A DNA stretch of 64,000 nucleotides from Motacilla alba alba (lineage: Eukaryota > Chordata > Aves > Passeriformes > Motacillidae). The stretch covers positions 7,831,439-7,895,438 of the forward strand of contig NC_052030.1 in NCBI RefSeq assembly GCF_015832195.1. The letters run 5' to 3'. A program made the translations under genes and the position numbers. Below are positions 33,935 through 44,830 of the stretch, piece after piece; within the stretch, counting starts at the first letter, position 1; every line of letters starts with the position of its first letter. The notes below the pieces were generated by a model. That model searched no databases. It worked only from the letters and a program-made list of their open reading frames with translations, and was not told the DNA's origin.

Positions 33935-34915
33935 GAGTAAAACTATTTTGGTCCTAATTAGAAACACTGAGGAGAAAAGAATGGAGGAATATGTGTTAAA
34001 AACTGAGCTAGCTCTGCTCATGGCCTGTCTGGGAGTCAGGGAGACACTCAGAAGGCTGTTGGGTCTCAGATTCTCTTGCTCCCTGGCAGGGGCTGTAGTG
34101 ACCAGCCCAAGCTGAGCAGGGATGGGAGGCAGAGTGGGTGGGGGGCTCTGTAGGATAGGAAACCAGGGCACCCAAGTCAAAAGGAGTTTGCCAAGGTCAG
34201 AGGGTGGGTTAGTGGCAGGAGTTGACCTGAGTCATCTGGAGCCCTTTTGGGAAGGTGGGCTCAGTTCCAGAGGTGTCAGAAAGCAGACATAGCATCTCGT
34301 GGTGCCTCAGTCCTGGCTCTGGAGGCAAAGAGGAGGCTGAGGCTTTGTGCCCTGCTGAGGAGGAGCTGCTGAGCATGTTTTAACCCTGATACAAGGCACT
34401 TGATTCCCAGGGAAGTTTGCCAGAATCCTGGCAGTGACTGAAGGTAGGAGTTAAAGTAGGGATGGGGCTGTTTAAAACAGCTCTGCTGTTGCCTTCTGGA
34501 GAAGGTCACCAAAGGGAGGCGAAGTGCACATTTGCAAGAATTGATACTTGACTCCCCTTTGTGTCTGAAAAATGTCCATCCTGGATTCATTTTTCCCCTG
34601 AAGGGGAAAGCTGTGTGCTAGACTGTCCCATTACACTGCAGCAGACATGGAGATCTAGTTAATTTAAGTGCCTCTTACTTCAGCTGAAACATATTTGCAG
34701 TTGGAATACCATTCCTGCTCACTGAGCAGAGTCCTGGAGGCCACAGGCTTTTGTGTGAGAGATCCAATTAAAATGCAAAAAGAGAGATGAGGTGAGTAAA
34801 ACTCTCCCCACAAATTCTGGGAGGGATTTCCTGCATGAGGCCAGCCTTGACCTTGAGCATTCCCAAGTCCTTTCCCTGGGATGCTGACCCAGTATTCATA
34901 AATCATTTGAAGCAT
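33935..34915. other. Non-coding spacer
   Basis: No gene, repeat or island recognised. Confidence 0.5.
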
Positions 34916-35060
34916 GAAGTGATCTTTTTATTTAATAAATAATAAAAAAAAGTAATTGGATTGACATAAATTAAAGCTGAGTTAACCTGTCTGGAATAAT
35001 TGGATTGGTAATAATGGGCAGCAGTGTGGATTGAAGTAGGTCACAGTTTAACCCGGAGGC
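34916..35060. promoter_or_regulatory. Homeodomain-site cluster with repeated TAATTGGATT
   Basis: The ten-base word TAATTGGATT occurs at 34953-34962 and again at 34997-35006, 44 bases apart. Between and around them lie TTGACATAAATTAAAG, GAGTTAACC, GGTAATAATGG and TTTATTTAATAAATAATAAA. A third GTGGATTGAAG follows. The repeated word with homeodomain core and nearby TTGACA (MEIS/TGIF-like) suggests an enhancer. Function and conservation are inferred. Confidence 0.4.
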
Positions 35061-35072
35061 CTGCAGAGGCTA

Positions 35073-35125
35073 TTTTTTTTCCCTATCCCTCCCTTCCTCG
35101 CCTTTTTTTTCTTTTTTCCCCCTCT
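35073..35125. repeat. Polypyrimidine tract
   Basis: A C/T run of more than 50 bases with single interruptions at 35085 (A) and 35100 (G). It could adopt triplex (H-DNA) structure or act as a splice pyrimidine tract. The next AG dinucleotide is at about 35129, in purine-rich sequence with no open exon-like segment recognised. Confidence 0.85.
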
Positions 35126-37180
35126 GAGAGCACAAAGAAATGTGATGGGAGGTAGATAACCAGTGTGTGCTGTGTGCATGGGGCTGCTCATATCTGGGGA
35201 ATTGCTTTAGGGGAACTCCAGTTCCAAACTTGGATGTTCCTGAGAATAATGTTCCCTGCTTCATTGCTGGGAAGTGACAGACAACTGTGACAGAAGCTGT
35301 ATTGTACATGGTTGCAGTGATAAATCATTTCACAGGGATTAACCCTCTATCCTTGCCATACTGTCCTTACATATCACTGATACAGAAAAGGCTGGAGGAG
35401 CTGCTCTTGAATTGGGGCTTTCAGTGACAATGAAATGTGTAAATCACTGGGGTTTGGGGTTGCTCCCTTCTATTATTAGCATATCTGTAAATGCCCCCCC
35501 CGGTATTCTATGCATTTAAGTTTAACTGGACTCTTCTTGTGTCCCTGGGTGACAGCAACAGTGATAAATAACCATAGTGTTGAATAAAATCAGGAGTTTT
35601 TTAACTCAAAGTAGCTTAAAGCTATTTTACATTGCTCTGCTTCTGACTTGAGACCTTCAACCCTCTTTGACTACTGGTTAGAAATGATGAGTACTGCTGA
35701 AGTGCATCCAAAAGGAGTGATTCCTCCAACCCCTTGAAAAATATCCCAGGCTTGGGAAGTAACTCTAGGATATGGCTTCAAAGCAGTCGCATGGTCCTCT
35801 CCCAAGACCTTGATTGGAAGCATTGCTGCATTTGACACCGTATCCTTCACTCCAGTGAAATCCAAATCCATCCAGGCACAGATGTTATGCTAAGCACATG
35901 AGAAATCTCGTCTCCATTGGGATAAAAACATTTCCAAAGGAACCACTTCCCTCAGAGTGGCAAGAGGCCAAGAGTACCACTCAGACAGTTGAAAAATGAG
36001 CTGTGTAGAAATCCTCTTGAGATGAAACCCTCCTCTGATCCTGAAGCAAGCAGGATATTGAGAATATGTGCTAAGGAAAGGCTTGTGTAGGAAAGGTTCA
36101 TGTCCCTGTGGTGTGCCCTGGGAAGGGCTGTAGAAGTGGACATGCTGCGAACCTCGCTGGAGATGTGGAGCCAAGCAGGGATGAGGAGGCAGTCCAGCCA
36201 GACCAGGCCTCCTTGCTCACCCAGGCCATTTGGGTCTTGTTTGCTTTATTCTGTAAGAAATGGATGATGGTTCTGTAGTTGCAATAGCTGCTTTGTTAGG
36301 TGAAGTTAATTGGATTGTGTTCAGCTCCTGTGGCCAAACCCTGATGCCTTTCCAAAATTGCCCAAGTAGTTCTGACTGTCATGTTAAAACCACTTGCTGC
36401 AAATGGCTTATTTGGAACAGTGGTTGGTGTAAAACATGTCCTTAGCCATGCTGTATCACCTGTTTGGCAGGGAAAATAGGTTTGGAAGAATTACTTGCCA
36501 CTCTAGAACTTTATTCTGCAGCCACACCCTGACCATGCTGGACTCAGTGGTAAAATTCCTTGTGTTTTTGGTGGGACACTTGGTACAAGCAACAATTTTC
36601 TGTGAGCAGGCAAGTGCATCCATAGCTGGAGCAAGGGCTGTGCTGTGCTGGGGCTGCCCCCTCACTGCCCCATTGCACTCTGTGCTGGGCAGCTCCTGGG
36701 GGAAGCATCAGCAGTCCCTGTGCCCTGCCAGGACAAGGGAGGGCTGAGGGACAGGGAAGGCTTCAGTGTCACCATCTGCTCAGGAGCAGTCCAGCTAGAT
36801 GCCTTTCTTTGCCTAGAGCTGATGAAAAAGTCACAGCGTGGACTTAAATAATTAGGAGATGCCTGGCTTTGGAGCAGAGAGTCACTTCTTTCCCTGCTGA
36901 CCTTGGCTGATTAGCAAATATTTGGTATTATTTGTAGAATCCTATCAAAGCAGCCCAGAGGTATTCATCTGCTTAAAAGCCTCTGGGAGATCTCTCTCCC
37001 CCATGGGGGTGTTGCCCATCCTGGCTCTTCAAAGCAGGTTTTTTGATGAGCTGACGGGAGATGCATGTTTAAGATCTTGTGGTTTTTTGATGCCTTTTCT
37101 TTTTCTCCCCACCCCCTTTCAAAGAAGGGAGAAACTTAACATCACACTAGTCCCTTTGTGGCAGTTTGGAAGTTAAATTT
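35126..37180. other. Non-coding spacer
   Basis: No gene or mobile element recognised. Confidence 0.5.
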
Positions 37181-37330
37181 ACCAGGACCATTATCTTTAA
37201 CAGCTGCTGCTGTCTGACAGATTGAGTTTATAGTCAGTCTTATAGGCACTAAAATCACTTTTATCCTTGTGGGTCCAATTTCAGAGCTATTCAATTTATT
37301 ATCTCTAACAGCTTAACAGCTGTTCTCCCC
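37180..37330. promoter_or_regulatory. Conserved-element-like island
   Basis: The stretch contains CCATTATCTTTAACAGCTG, GACAGATTGAGTTTATAG, TTCAATTTATTATC and TAACAGCTTAACAGCTGTTC. CAGCTG E-boxes appear at both ends with GATA-like TTATC. The paired E-box plus AT-rich layout resembles a tissue enhancer. This is inference only. Confidence 0.35.
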
Positions 37331-39550
37331 ACTCCCTCGTACCCCTCTGCCCCTCACTCCCTCTGGCTCCCCAAAGCTCAAACCTAAGGGTCACCCCTTA
37401 ATCCTGGAGGCAGGAGCAGGGATGTGCACGTGCTCTTCCAGCAGCGCCTGGACCTTTTCTGGAGACAGGCAGCCTGCACGGATGGAGAAGGGCCCTGCTC
37501 TGGCAGTTTTTTCCAAGTGGAGCACCAAGCCATGGCCACAGCAATCTCACAAGAGCTGTTCCTTTCTCAGCACCTTGGCAGAGCAATCTCCGTGCCTCAG
37601 TTCCCTCCCAAGCAGAGATGTTAAAGCTTTGTCTCTTCAACTGGTGATGCCACCGTGCACCTTGGCAGCAATTAGTCAGCTGTGTTAATGGGCCAAAGGG
37701 AGGCTTGTTCTTGCTGCAATTACTCCCTGCTCAGCCATGGCACATGTTTCCCCTACCACCTTTCCCACCCGCCCCATCCCCTCATTTTTCTCACCGCTCT
37801 GCAGAAGCATTGATTTATTGTGTGAGTAGACACTGTGATGATGAGATATATTGTGAAAAATTGCTGAAAATTAGCAGTGAGAATTCCAAGATGGATTTCC
37901 CTTATTTCCCTGTAATGGTGGTACATGATCCATTACACCTTGGCTGGGGCTAAGTTTCCCTGAAGTTAATGGGAGGCTTCCTGTTGACACGTGTAGTCTT
38001 CGGATCAGACCTGTGGAGTTTTGGCACTTGTCAAGCGATAGCAAAATCTCAGCAAGTCTTGTGGCACAAAGGAGACTATTCAGACCTGTCACTGAGTGTC
38101 TGTTTCATTCTTTTAATCTTCTCCTCGGTTCTATTCAAGTTCTTATGCTGCTCTTGTTCCAGTGGTGCCCGAGTGCCCTCCAATGGTGCTAATGCTCCCA
38201 CAAAGAGATAATAATGATACCCGGCTGCTTCAGAGAGTTCCTTTCTGCTCTGCTTCATTTCCCTTCCACCTTGCAGACAGTCTGATTATACCCCGTGGCT
38301 ATTCCTACTCTCTTGTCAGCTTCAGAAAGGAAGAAAGAAGTCATTAGAAACACACGAAAATGTTAATTGTATCATAAATCTCTGAACAGAGCAGCATTTC
38401 AGCAGTTTATTCTGATTTGGGTGTGTGGCACTGCAGCTAAATCTTCTTTTCCTTTTCCTGTAAGTCACTGAAAGGCTCAGAAAAGATGGAGGAGACAGCC
38501 TGGTTTGCCAAAGCTGTTTGCAACGTCAAATAGGGCTGCACAGTCTCAGCATTTAAGCCTTAGACCTAATTGGGAAGCAAGACTTAAAGAAGTACTGAAT
38601 AAATTCTGTATGGTTTTTCTTTTTATTAGGCTGAAATAGGTGTTTGCATGCTCCTTTTCAGTGTGTGTTGCAAGAATGGCTTTAAAGGCTTATGGGACTG
38701 AGAGCACATTCAGCACAGTAGATCCTCTTCAGAAGAGTTGGGCTGATGCATCTTCCTAGCAGAGGGAAGGCATCAGTAATAGTGTGACTGTGTGGCCATG
38801 GGAATCACTCATTGTGCCAAATAAACTGCAGAATTGGACTGAAAAAAAGAGGTCTTGGGCTGTAGCAAGGGGTGCTGGACTAGGAAGAAAGGCTCAGAGT
38901 AGAGGGTGCTGCCAGCTCTCCTTGCAGATGCTGCTGGAGCATGGAAACAAGCTGGTGACCTTGGAGAGACCTTAATCCGTGGGGTAAGGGGTATAACTGG
39001 GGGTGAATTGAAGGGAAATCACTGAAGTGATTTCAGATGGATAAAAAGGATAAGTGTGATCTGCACAAGCTCAGGGAGTGCTGTTTGCTGTCAGCACTGG
39101 GATTATGGAAGTAGAGGAATGCTTTTCCTTCAGGCTATTGTCCATCCAGAGCTCCCACCTATGCTGGGACTGTCCTTAGGTGTGGCTGTACTGAGGAGTC
39201 CCACATCCAGCCTGTGCTGCCCTAGATAAAGCAAATTACCACTGATTGATAACTTCAGCACAGACTTGGCAGAGCCAGGGGGGATCTCGGGGCTCAGGTG
39301 TGGCACACACCTTGCAGGCAGGTGGGTGGCAGCCCCAGGATGGGGACTGCAAGGTCTGTGGAGGGGCATAGCCCCTGCTTTGCCTTCCCCATCAGGTTCT
39401 GATGAGTTCGGGTTCAGCTGTTCTCCACCATGTGCACAGGTCTGTGGATGCTTTGTGCTTCACCCTTTTTACTTTTCTCCCCATTTCAATCCAGTTTGAC
39501 TGTGGCCAGTCCCTGGTAGACAGGAGGGAGGGAAGAGGAGGGTTAATCCA
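37331..39550. other. Non-coding spacer
   Basis: No gene recognised. A perfect 9-bp inverted repeat with 2-base spacer (GAAATCACT…AGTGATTTC, 39015-39034) is present but expected by chance. The sequence at 38160-38230 (CCAATGGTGCTAATGC, GAGATAATAATGATACC) may be a small conserved-type element. Confidence 0.45.
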
Positions 39551-39790
39551 ATCCTTTTATCTTGCCCTTTGTCTAATTAAAACCACAACAAATGGCACAG
39601 TTTAGGTTTAAATGTAATTGTGTTTAATGAAACATTAAGGGCAATTAAAGGAGTTACCGTGGCAGCCTCTCTATACCCTCCAGGGTTATAATGGTCTGAT
39701 GAAGTGCTCGTACTGGCTCTCTTGGCAGGGGGCTGTTAATTGTGTTAGAAACTGATAGTAGTTTTCTTTTAATACTGAACTTTCTCTGAG
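39550..39790. promoter_or_regulatory. Conserved-element-like island
   Basis: Dense AT motifs: GTCTAATTAAAACC, ATGTAATTGTGTTTAATG, GGGCAATTAAAGG, CTGTTAATTGTG and TTTAATACTG, in non-repetitive sequence. Together with the islands at 42.3, 42.7, 43.6, 44.4-44.8 and 45.5 kb this forms the densest cluster of such elements in the window. Confidence 0.4.
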
Positions 39791-40850
39791 TATCCATCTC
39801 GCAGGCATTTGCTTGTGATCAGTCTCTGGAAGTTGGGAGCAGCACATGGGCACGGTGGCTGCCCAGGAGGATGGATGGGGCACTGGGGGTGCTGAGGCAT
39901 CCCCTCCCTTTGGCTGAGCTCCTGAGCTTTGGTCTGGACAGTCACTGGAGGTGCCCATTGAAGCCCTGAGGCCTGGGTTCACTTTCTGGCCTAATATTTT
40001 GCTGGCTTTATTGTTCATGGGAGACAATGCCTTATGGTTTTAGCCTGGGAAAGGTTGTCCTGATGTAGTCAAGTTTGAGAGTTGTCAGCAAAAGGGAAAA
40101 CATATTGTGCAAATTGAGCAAATTGAGATGATTCATGCTTGTAAATATTATATAGTTACTATCAATCTCAGACTTTTAGAAGAAGCACCTAGAGGTCATT
40201 GCTGGAGATTTCACAAACACAAAATTTGGCACCTTCCTCCTTAAAATGCAGCCTGAATTTAAAGCCAGTTCTTCACATTTCAAGACTTTGACTCATGCCT
40301 GACTCATGCTGTTTTTAAAAATACAGATGGGAGTTGGCAAGAGTGTGATAAACTGAGGCGTGGAGGGAGAGCAAAGGCAGCTCCAGCACTGCCACTGAGG
40401 TCAGGCTTCCCCCACACCATCCCCAAAGGTAACCCAGAGGGAACCAGGAGCAGAGCCAGGAACAGGATGCCCAGCTCTAATCATTTTCCTGCATCTTGAA
40501 GAAATAAGCACTGCCAGGGCAGCAAAATAAATACCAGTTTAAAAAACTGTAAGTAGACAGCAAATAGTCCCCTTGCAGAAAAAATGGGGCAGACTGGGTT
40601 CCTTCTTTGTCTCTGCTGCCTCTGTATATAGAAACTGTGGCTTGAAAACGAGGTTAGCTGCTGTCTCCTGAACATGGGGCAGGTTTGACAGCAGCTTTGT
40701 GGCAGCAAGGCTGCCTTCACATCCCTGACAGGATGACTGTTCTGTAAATCTTAGTAAAAGATGTCACAGCAACACGTGTCCCCCAGAGACTGGGAGGGGA
40801 AGACAATGATATATGAGCGAAACCTGTCTCTAGAGTCCTGCCATCTATTT
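39791..40850. other. Non-coding spacer
   Basis: No gene or mobile element recognised. A short word repeat, GCAAATTGAGCAAATTGAG, occurs near 40108-40127. Confidence 0.5.
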
Positions 40851-41045
40851 CTCAAGCCTTAAGAAAATGCTGCCACTGTGCTGCCTCCATTTATCTCAAA
40901 TAAATATGGAGAGAAATTTCTAAAATAAGATGTCTTTAAATATTTTTTAAGGCAGAGGTTATTTTTTAACACAAAAGACTTTTTTTTTTCCCCTCTCCTC
41001 AGCACATTTTCCAGTTGCTTTCATAAATAAATAACTTAATGCACC
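40850..41045. promoter_or_regulatory. AT-rich element-like stretch
   Basis: The stretch contains CCATTTATCTCAAATAAATA, GAAATTTCTAAAATAAG and CTTTAAATATTTTTTAAGG, which are MEF2-like and AT-hook-like sites. It closes with AAATAAATAACTTAATGC. Its role is not demonstrated. Confidence 0.3.
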
Positions 41046-42320
41046 TCCTTGTCTCCACCTGCTTCCTGCCCCATTCAGCGGGTGCTTCCTGAGGCCGTGG
41101 GGAGAGCCAGGCAGTTATCTCAGCCTCCAGCAGCTCCTCAGGATCCTCCAGCCTTCCCACAGCACGATGGGGGAACACGTGGACCCTTATCTCCATCTTG
41201 CAGGCCAGGAGCCAAAGCCTGTGGAGATCTGGGACTTTGTCATGCTCACTCAGGAAACCTGGGGTTGATCAGGAGCTAAATCCTGTTCACTTCTTTGGGG
41301 GTAGGGAATTCTGACTTGGACAAAACAACAACTGTATTTTTGGGTGGTGGCTTCCCTTACAGCCATTGTGGACTGGCTGCCTGTGGAGGTTTGTTTTACT
41401 GGGGTGTGTTTGTGTGGCTGTGTGTACCTCAGGTGACAAGGTGCCTGTGGCTTGTGACAGTGCCACACAGCTCTTGGTGAGCCCAGTGTGCTGTGGTGAG
41501 GAGCTCTCAGTAACTTGTGCTGGTCCTCAGTGGTGGCATCCAAGGAAGGATCTTTCCTCTTCCCTGGTGTTGAGATAACCAAGGAGGTATATTCAGCAGT
41601 GGCAGTGTTTTTCATTAAAAGGGTTTTTTCCCCCCAAACCCAAAAGCATTCTGAAAGTGTTTCTACCTGAGACTTCTGTTAATTCTTTTCCAGACTTTGT
41701 GGATGCGGGATGTCCAGACTTGGTATCACCCATGCCTACTTGTTCCTAGCAGTAGGAAATCAAGGAAAACAAAAGTGTTATCCTGCAGCTTTCCTGCCAT
41801 GGCCCTTGGGATGCTCTTGGGTAGGTCTGCCCGTGCCTTGAGAAGCTGTTTTGCATAGCAATATGAAGAGTTTTTCTCCTGTTTCCCCATCCTTTCATGC
41901 TCGAAGAGCTCTGTGGCAGCAGGAAATTGTCTCTAAGGAGGATTGATCTTGCCCTTCACAGGGATTAAGAGCCTCTCCTTGGTCTGGGATGAACTCCCTT
42001 GCTCCCAGGGAAGCTGCAGGGACTGCTGTGTTTCACTGTGATTATTATTCTTTTTCTTCCCCCATTTGTGGATCCAGAAGGCTGTTCCACAAACCCCTCA
42101 CCCTTTGTGCTCCAAGATCCCTCAGTCCACCTCCCCTCACTCCTCCTTGAACCATTCTTCTCCCAATTACACTGGCCTGTAGAACAGTGGACATGTGAAA
42201 AAGGGACAGGGAGGATAAATTAGATCATCCCCACTCGGGGTACACTGATTCTCAGCATCTCCACCCCCATCTCTGGCCATTCACCATTCCTTCTCTCAAG
42301 TGCTGCGGGAACAGGGACAG
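41046..42320. other. Non-coding spacer
   Basis: No gene or repeat recognised. The small frame at 41999-42223 has no recognisable domain. Confidence 0.5.
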
Positions 42321-42480
42321 GGCATTCACACTGCTTAAGTAAAACATAATGATTTAAGTTTTATTTAATTTAAACAATAAAATGGCCATTAAACAAGTTA
42401 TGCATTGACCACCTTACCATGCCCTCTAGTGCTAATCCTGATTAAGTGTCTTTATTACTTGGCTCAGTTGGCCTTTTTTA
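42320..42480. promoter_or_regulatory. Conserved-element-like island with CTCF-like site
   Basis: AT-rich sequence with ACATAATGATTTAAG, TTTATTTAATTTAAAC and GGCCATTAAACAAG leads into a CTCF-like motif at 42419-42432 and then CCTGATTAAGTG and CTTTATTACTTGGC. It looks like a composite regulatory element. Conservation was not testable. Confidence 0.4.
42419..42432 (-). promoter_or_regulatory. CTCF-like binding site
   Basis: On the minus strand the sequence is GCACTAGAGGGCAT. It matches 12 of 14 positions of the CTCF core CCASYAGRKGGCRS, including the full CACTAGAGGGC centre. It points in the same direction as the site at 2.2 kb. Confidence 0.5.
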
Positions 42481-42559
42481 AATGACAACGAAACACTTGA
42501 TATCACGAGTGCAAACTCTTTCCCTCTTGGCAATTATCTCCCTTCCTACTGAGTTTTGC

Positions 42560-42598
42560 AGGAGGAAGGAGAGGGGGAGAGGGAAGGAGAAGGGAGAG
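42560..42598. repeat. Polypurine tract
   Basis: Thirty-nine consecutive A/G bases with near mirror symmetry around GAGGGGGAGAGGG. Such tracts can form H-DNA. No gene context is apparent. Confidence 0.85.
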
Positions 42599-42639
42599 CG
42601 GGTTGGCCAGGGGAGGAATCCAGCAGCACCTGATCCGTT

Positions 42640-42975
42640 TATCACACAGATATGCCATAGTGGAGGCTTAATGGAGATTTAAATAATTCAGAGCACTCAG
42701 CCCCGCTAAAGCTGTATAATGAGCCTTCTGCACTGTGAGCCACTGCTCGGCTGAGCACACGAGCAGGGAGGTCGTGTGGTTTTTCCATGCATAATTAAAG
42801 GGATAAAAGGGGATTTAGAGCAACAGTGTTACAATGAAGCATGCGGACAGAGGCTTCACTTTTATTTAACTTGGAAATGCCAAACTGTTTTTGACTTGCA
42901 GAATAAGCCTCCCTCTTTCCTTTTATATTTTCTTTTTTAATATATAGAAAAAAACATAGTTTTATATATATTTCT
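42640..42975. promoter_or_regulatory. Conserved-element-like island
   Basis: The stretch includes GGCTTAATGGAG, ATTTAAATAATTCAG, CTGTATAATGAGC, CATGCATAATTAAAGGG, AAGCATGCGG and TTTTATTTAACTTGG. It ends in a T/A-rich run with TTAATATATAG and TTTATATATATTTC. Motif density again suggests a developmental enhancer. Confidence 0.35.
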
Positions 42976-43610
42976 CCCGTTCCTTACTGACCTGCCTCTG
43001 CTCCCCTCTGTCCCTTGAGCATGGGGCTGTCTCTGAAGAGGATTCACAGTGATTCTCGTTTCACACTGGGACAGCAGCTCTCAGCTCTGTGGCTATTCAA
43101 GGTGGAGCAAGCAGGCAAGAGCTGAGAAGCCTTTTCCAGCATGTTTCATGTCCCCTTTGTTTCTGCTGAAAGGAATGGCTCCAGATGAAGAGAAGGAAGA
43201 TGGGAAGAATGTTGGATGTCACTTTAACTGTGTGATTTACCATTTCCACTGTGTTGTTTACAAAATCTGGGGTAAAATGTGCTGCCTGGATGAATGGGTC
43301 TGAGACATCTTGGTCATTCCTGGGTTTTATTGCTCCTTTCTGCTCCTCTGCCCTGTTCTTTCAGGAGCAACCAACCTTCACAGCCCCAGAGATGCTTTGT
43401 GGGGCACTTGGCTACTTGCCTGCTGCACAGCTGGGCCAGGAGTGGTGTTTCTCACGCTGCCCTTCAGCAGCTTGCTGTATCTGATCTGCCCCTCAGCCCG
43501 TGCTGTTGACAGAAGGAGAAAATGGCTTTGCATTATCCCCCTCCTAGGAAATGGAAGAGGATGTTTCTGTGCTGAAAGTTGCTATCAACCATGTCTCAAA
43601 AACTGTGCAT
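42976..43610. other. Non-coding spacer
   Basis: No gene, repeat or island recognised. Confidence 0.5.
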
Positions 43611-43615
43611 GTCTG

Positions 43616-43700
43616 TGATGGTGGCGGTGATAATTAACACATCTTTCATTAACCCCTTATCAATGGCCCAATCTGCTGTGGGAGAGCTGCTCAAAGCAAA
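43616..43700. promoter_or_regulatory. Short conserved-element-like motif group
   Basis: GTGATAATTAACACATC, TTTCATTAACCCC and TTATCAATGGCCC lie within about 60 bases. This suggests homeodomain, GATA-like and SOX/CCAAT-like contacts. Confidence 0.3.
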
Positions 43701-43758
43701 CAGGTCTGGTTTCATCACAGCTCTTCCCAGCTTAAATGAGTCTCCCTGCTCACCTCCC

Positions 43759-43824
43759 TGTGGAGTGGGGACAAGCTGGAGACAGCTCCCGTGTGGAGTG
43801 GGGACAAGCTGGAGACAGCTCCCG
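43759..43824. repeat. Tandem duplication, 33-bp unit, two identical copies
   Basis: Copies begin at 43759 and 43792 and read TGTGGAGTGGGGACAAGCTG onward to CTCCCG with no mismatch. The unit length is divisible by three, so it adds an in-frame 11-residue repeat (CGVGTSWRQLP) to an otherwise unremarkable frame. Perfect identity implies a recent event. Confidence 0.95.
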
Positions 43825-43873
43825 TGGTCTGGAGGATCCTGAGAGGGCTGGGGAAGGGCAACCATAAACTCAC

Positions 43874-43928
43874 CTGCAGTAAGATGTTGCCCCAGGTGAC
43901 CAAGGACGGTGAGCTCGGTTTGGCATGG
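43874..43928 (-). other. Candidate 55-nt exon with strong splice sites
   Basis: On the minus strand a branch-like CTTTAAC and a pyrimidine-rich acceptor (CAAACTTCATTTTGCAG) precede 55 bases that end in CTGCAG, followed by a perfect donor GTGAGT. All three frames are open, and one starts with an ATG two bases in (MPNRAHRPWSPGATSY…). Paired splice sites are the best seen in the window. No homology is recognised, so it could belong to a non-coding RNA, an unrecognised gene, or chance. Confidence 0.25.
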
Positions 43929-44390
43929 CTGCAAAATGAAGTTTGTGTTGTGGGTGGAGGTTAAAGGGACTAAAGACACATTCAGGCTAGCAAAGCAAAG
44001 GTTGAGAGGGGTTCCTGCTGCTCCTTGTACATAGGGTGGAGAACCATTCTTGCAGGTCTAAATTAAGACCAGACATGGATTGGTGAGTGCCCAGTGGGAG
44101 CAGTGAGGTCTAAAAACCCAACTGGCTTTAAGGAGACGTCATAACTTGCAGAAAGAGATTTTAAGATGTTTTCCCTTGCAGAGTACATTAAATCAGGAGG
44201 TCCTTTCTGCCCTTTGATCCTTAGTAACCCCCTGCCCCAGGGCTGTGGGAGGTACTGCAGCAGCTCATGTGCACAAATGTGCCTGTGTTCCTCAGGTCTC
44301 CCCTGCCTTCACCACTGTCCCCAGGTAGAGCTTCAGAGCTGCTTGTCACTGTGATGTACAGCCAGGAGCACAAGCTGCTGCCACACTTAA
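43929..44390. other. Non-coding spacer
   Basis: No gene or island recognised. A plus-strand donor-like GTGAGT at about 44082 follows TTCTTGCAG by 27 nt, but the intervening segment resembles nothing known. Confidence 0.5.
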
Positions 44391-44830
44391 TCCCTAGAAT
44401 TAATTCATTATTTTCCTTTAGATAAAGGAAACAAGAAGGAATCTGTGGCTACTGCATTCACCTTAATGCCACGTGTCTGTCAGTTATTTGTGGCTGGGTG
44501 GGAAGCCAGGGCTGCTGTGACATCTTGCACGGTCACCGTAATGGAAACATCCATCTTGTCTCCCTCAATGCACACTCTCCATTTAGGAATTTCGAAAACA
44601 CTTCTGTCAAATATCACTCTCTGCACAATCCTGTTAGCAGGGCTGATGAATGGAGTCTCAAATTAAGACCGATCCCTCTGATAACCACAGTGCTGTAGGA
44701 GAGTCATCTGCTCAGTCAGAGCTATTTATTATATTTGATTAGCCGGGATGGCAATCTTCACAACCCACTGTAAATTCTATTAGGGGCACTCTGAGGCCCA
44801 GAAATGCAGATTAGACTTCCCAACACACAT
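44390..44830. promoter_or_regulatory. Conserved-element-like region
   Basis: AT islands at 44395-44440 (TAGAATTAATTCATTATTTTCC, a palindromic GAATTAATTC) and 44720-44830 (TATTTATTATATTTGATTAGC, AAATTCTATTAGGGGC, ACACATATGCATACATATC) flank less AT-rich sequence. A regulatory role is inferred. Confidence 0.3.

Noticed and set aside
38170..38190. Third CTCF-like motif (GTGCCCTCCAATGGTGC)
   Set aside because: Two mismatches at informative core positions. Much weaker than the sites at 2.2 and 42.4 kb.
39015..39034. Inverted repeat GAAATCACT…AGTGATTTC
   Set aside because: Nine-base arms with a tiny spacer are expected a few times by chance in 64 kb.
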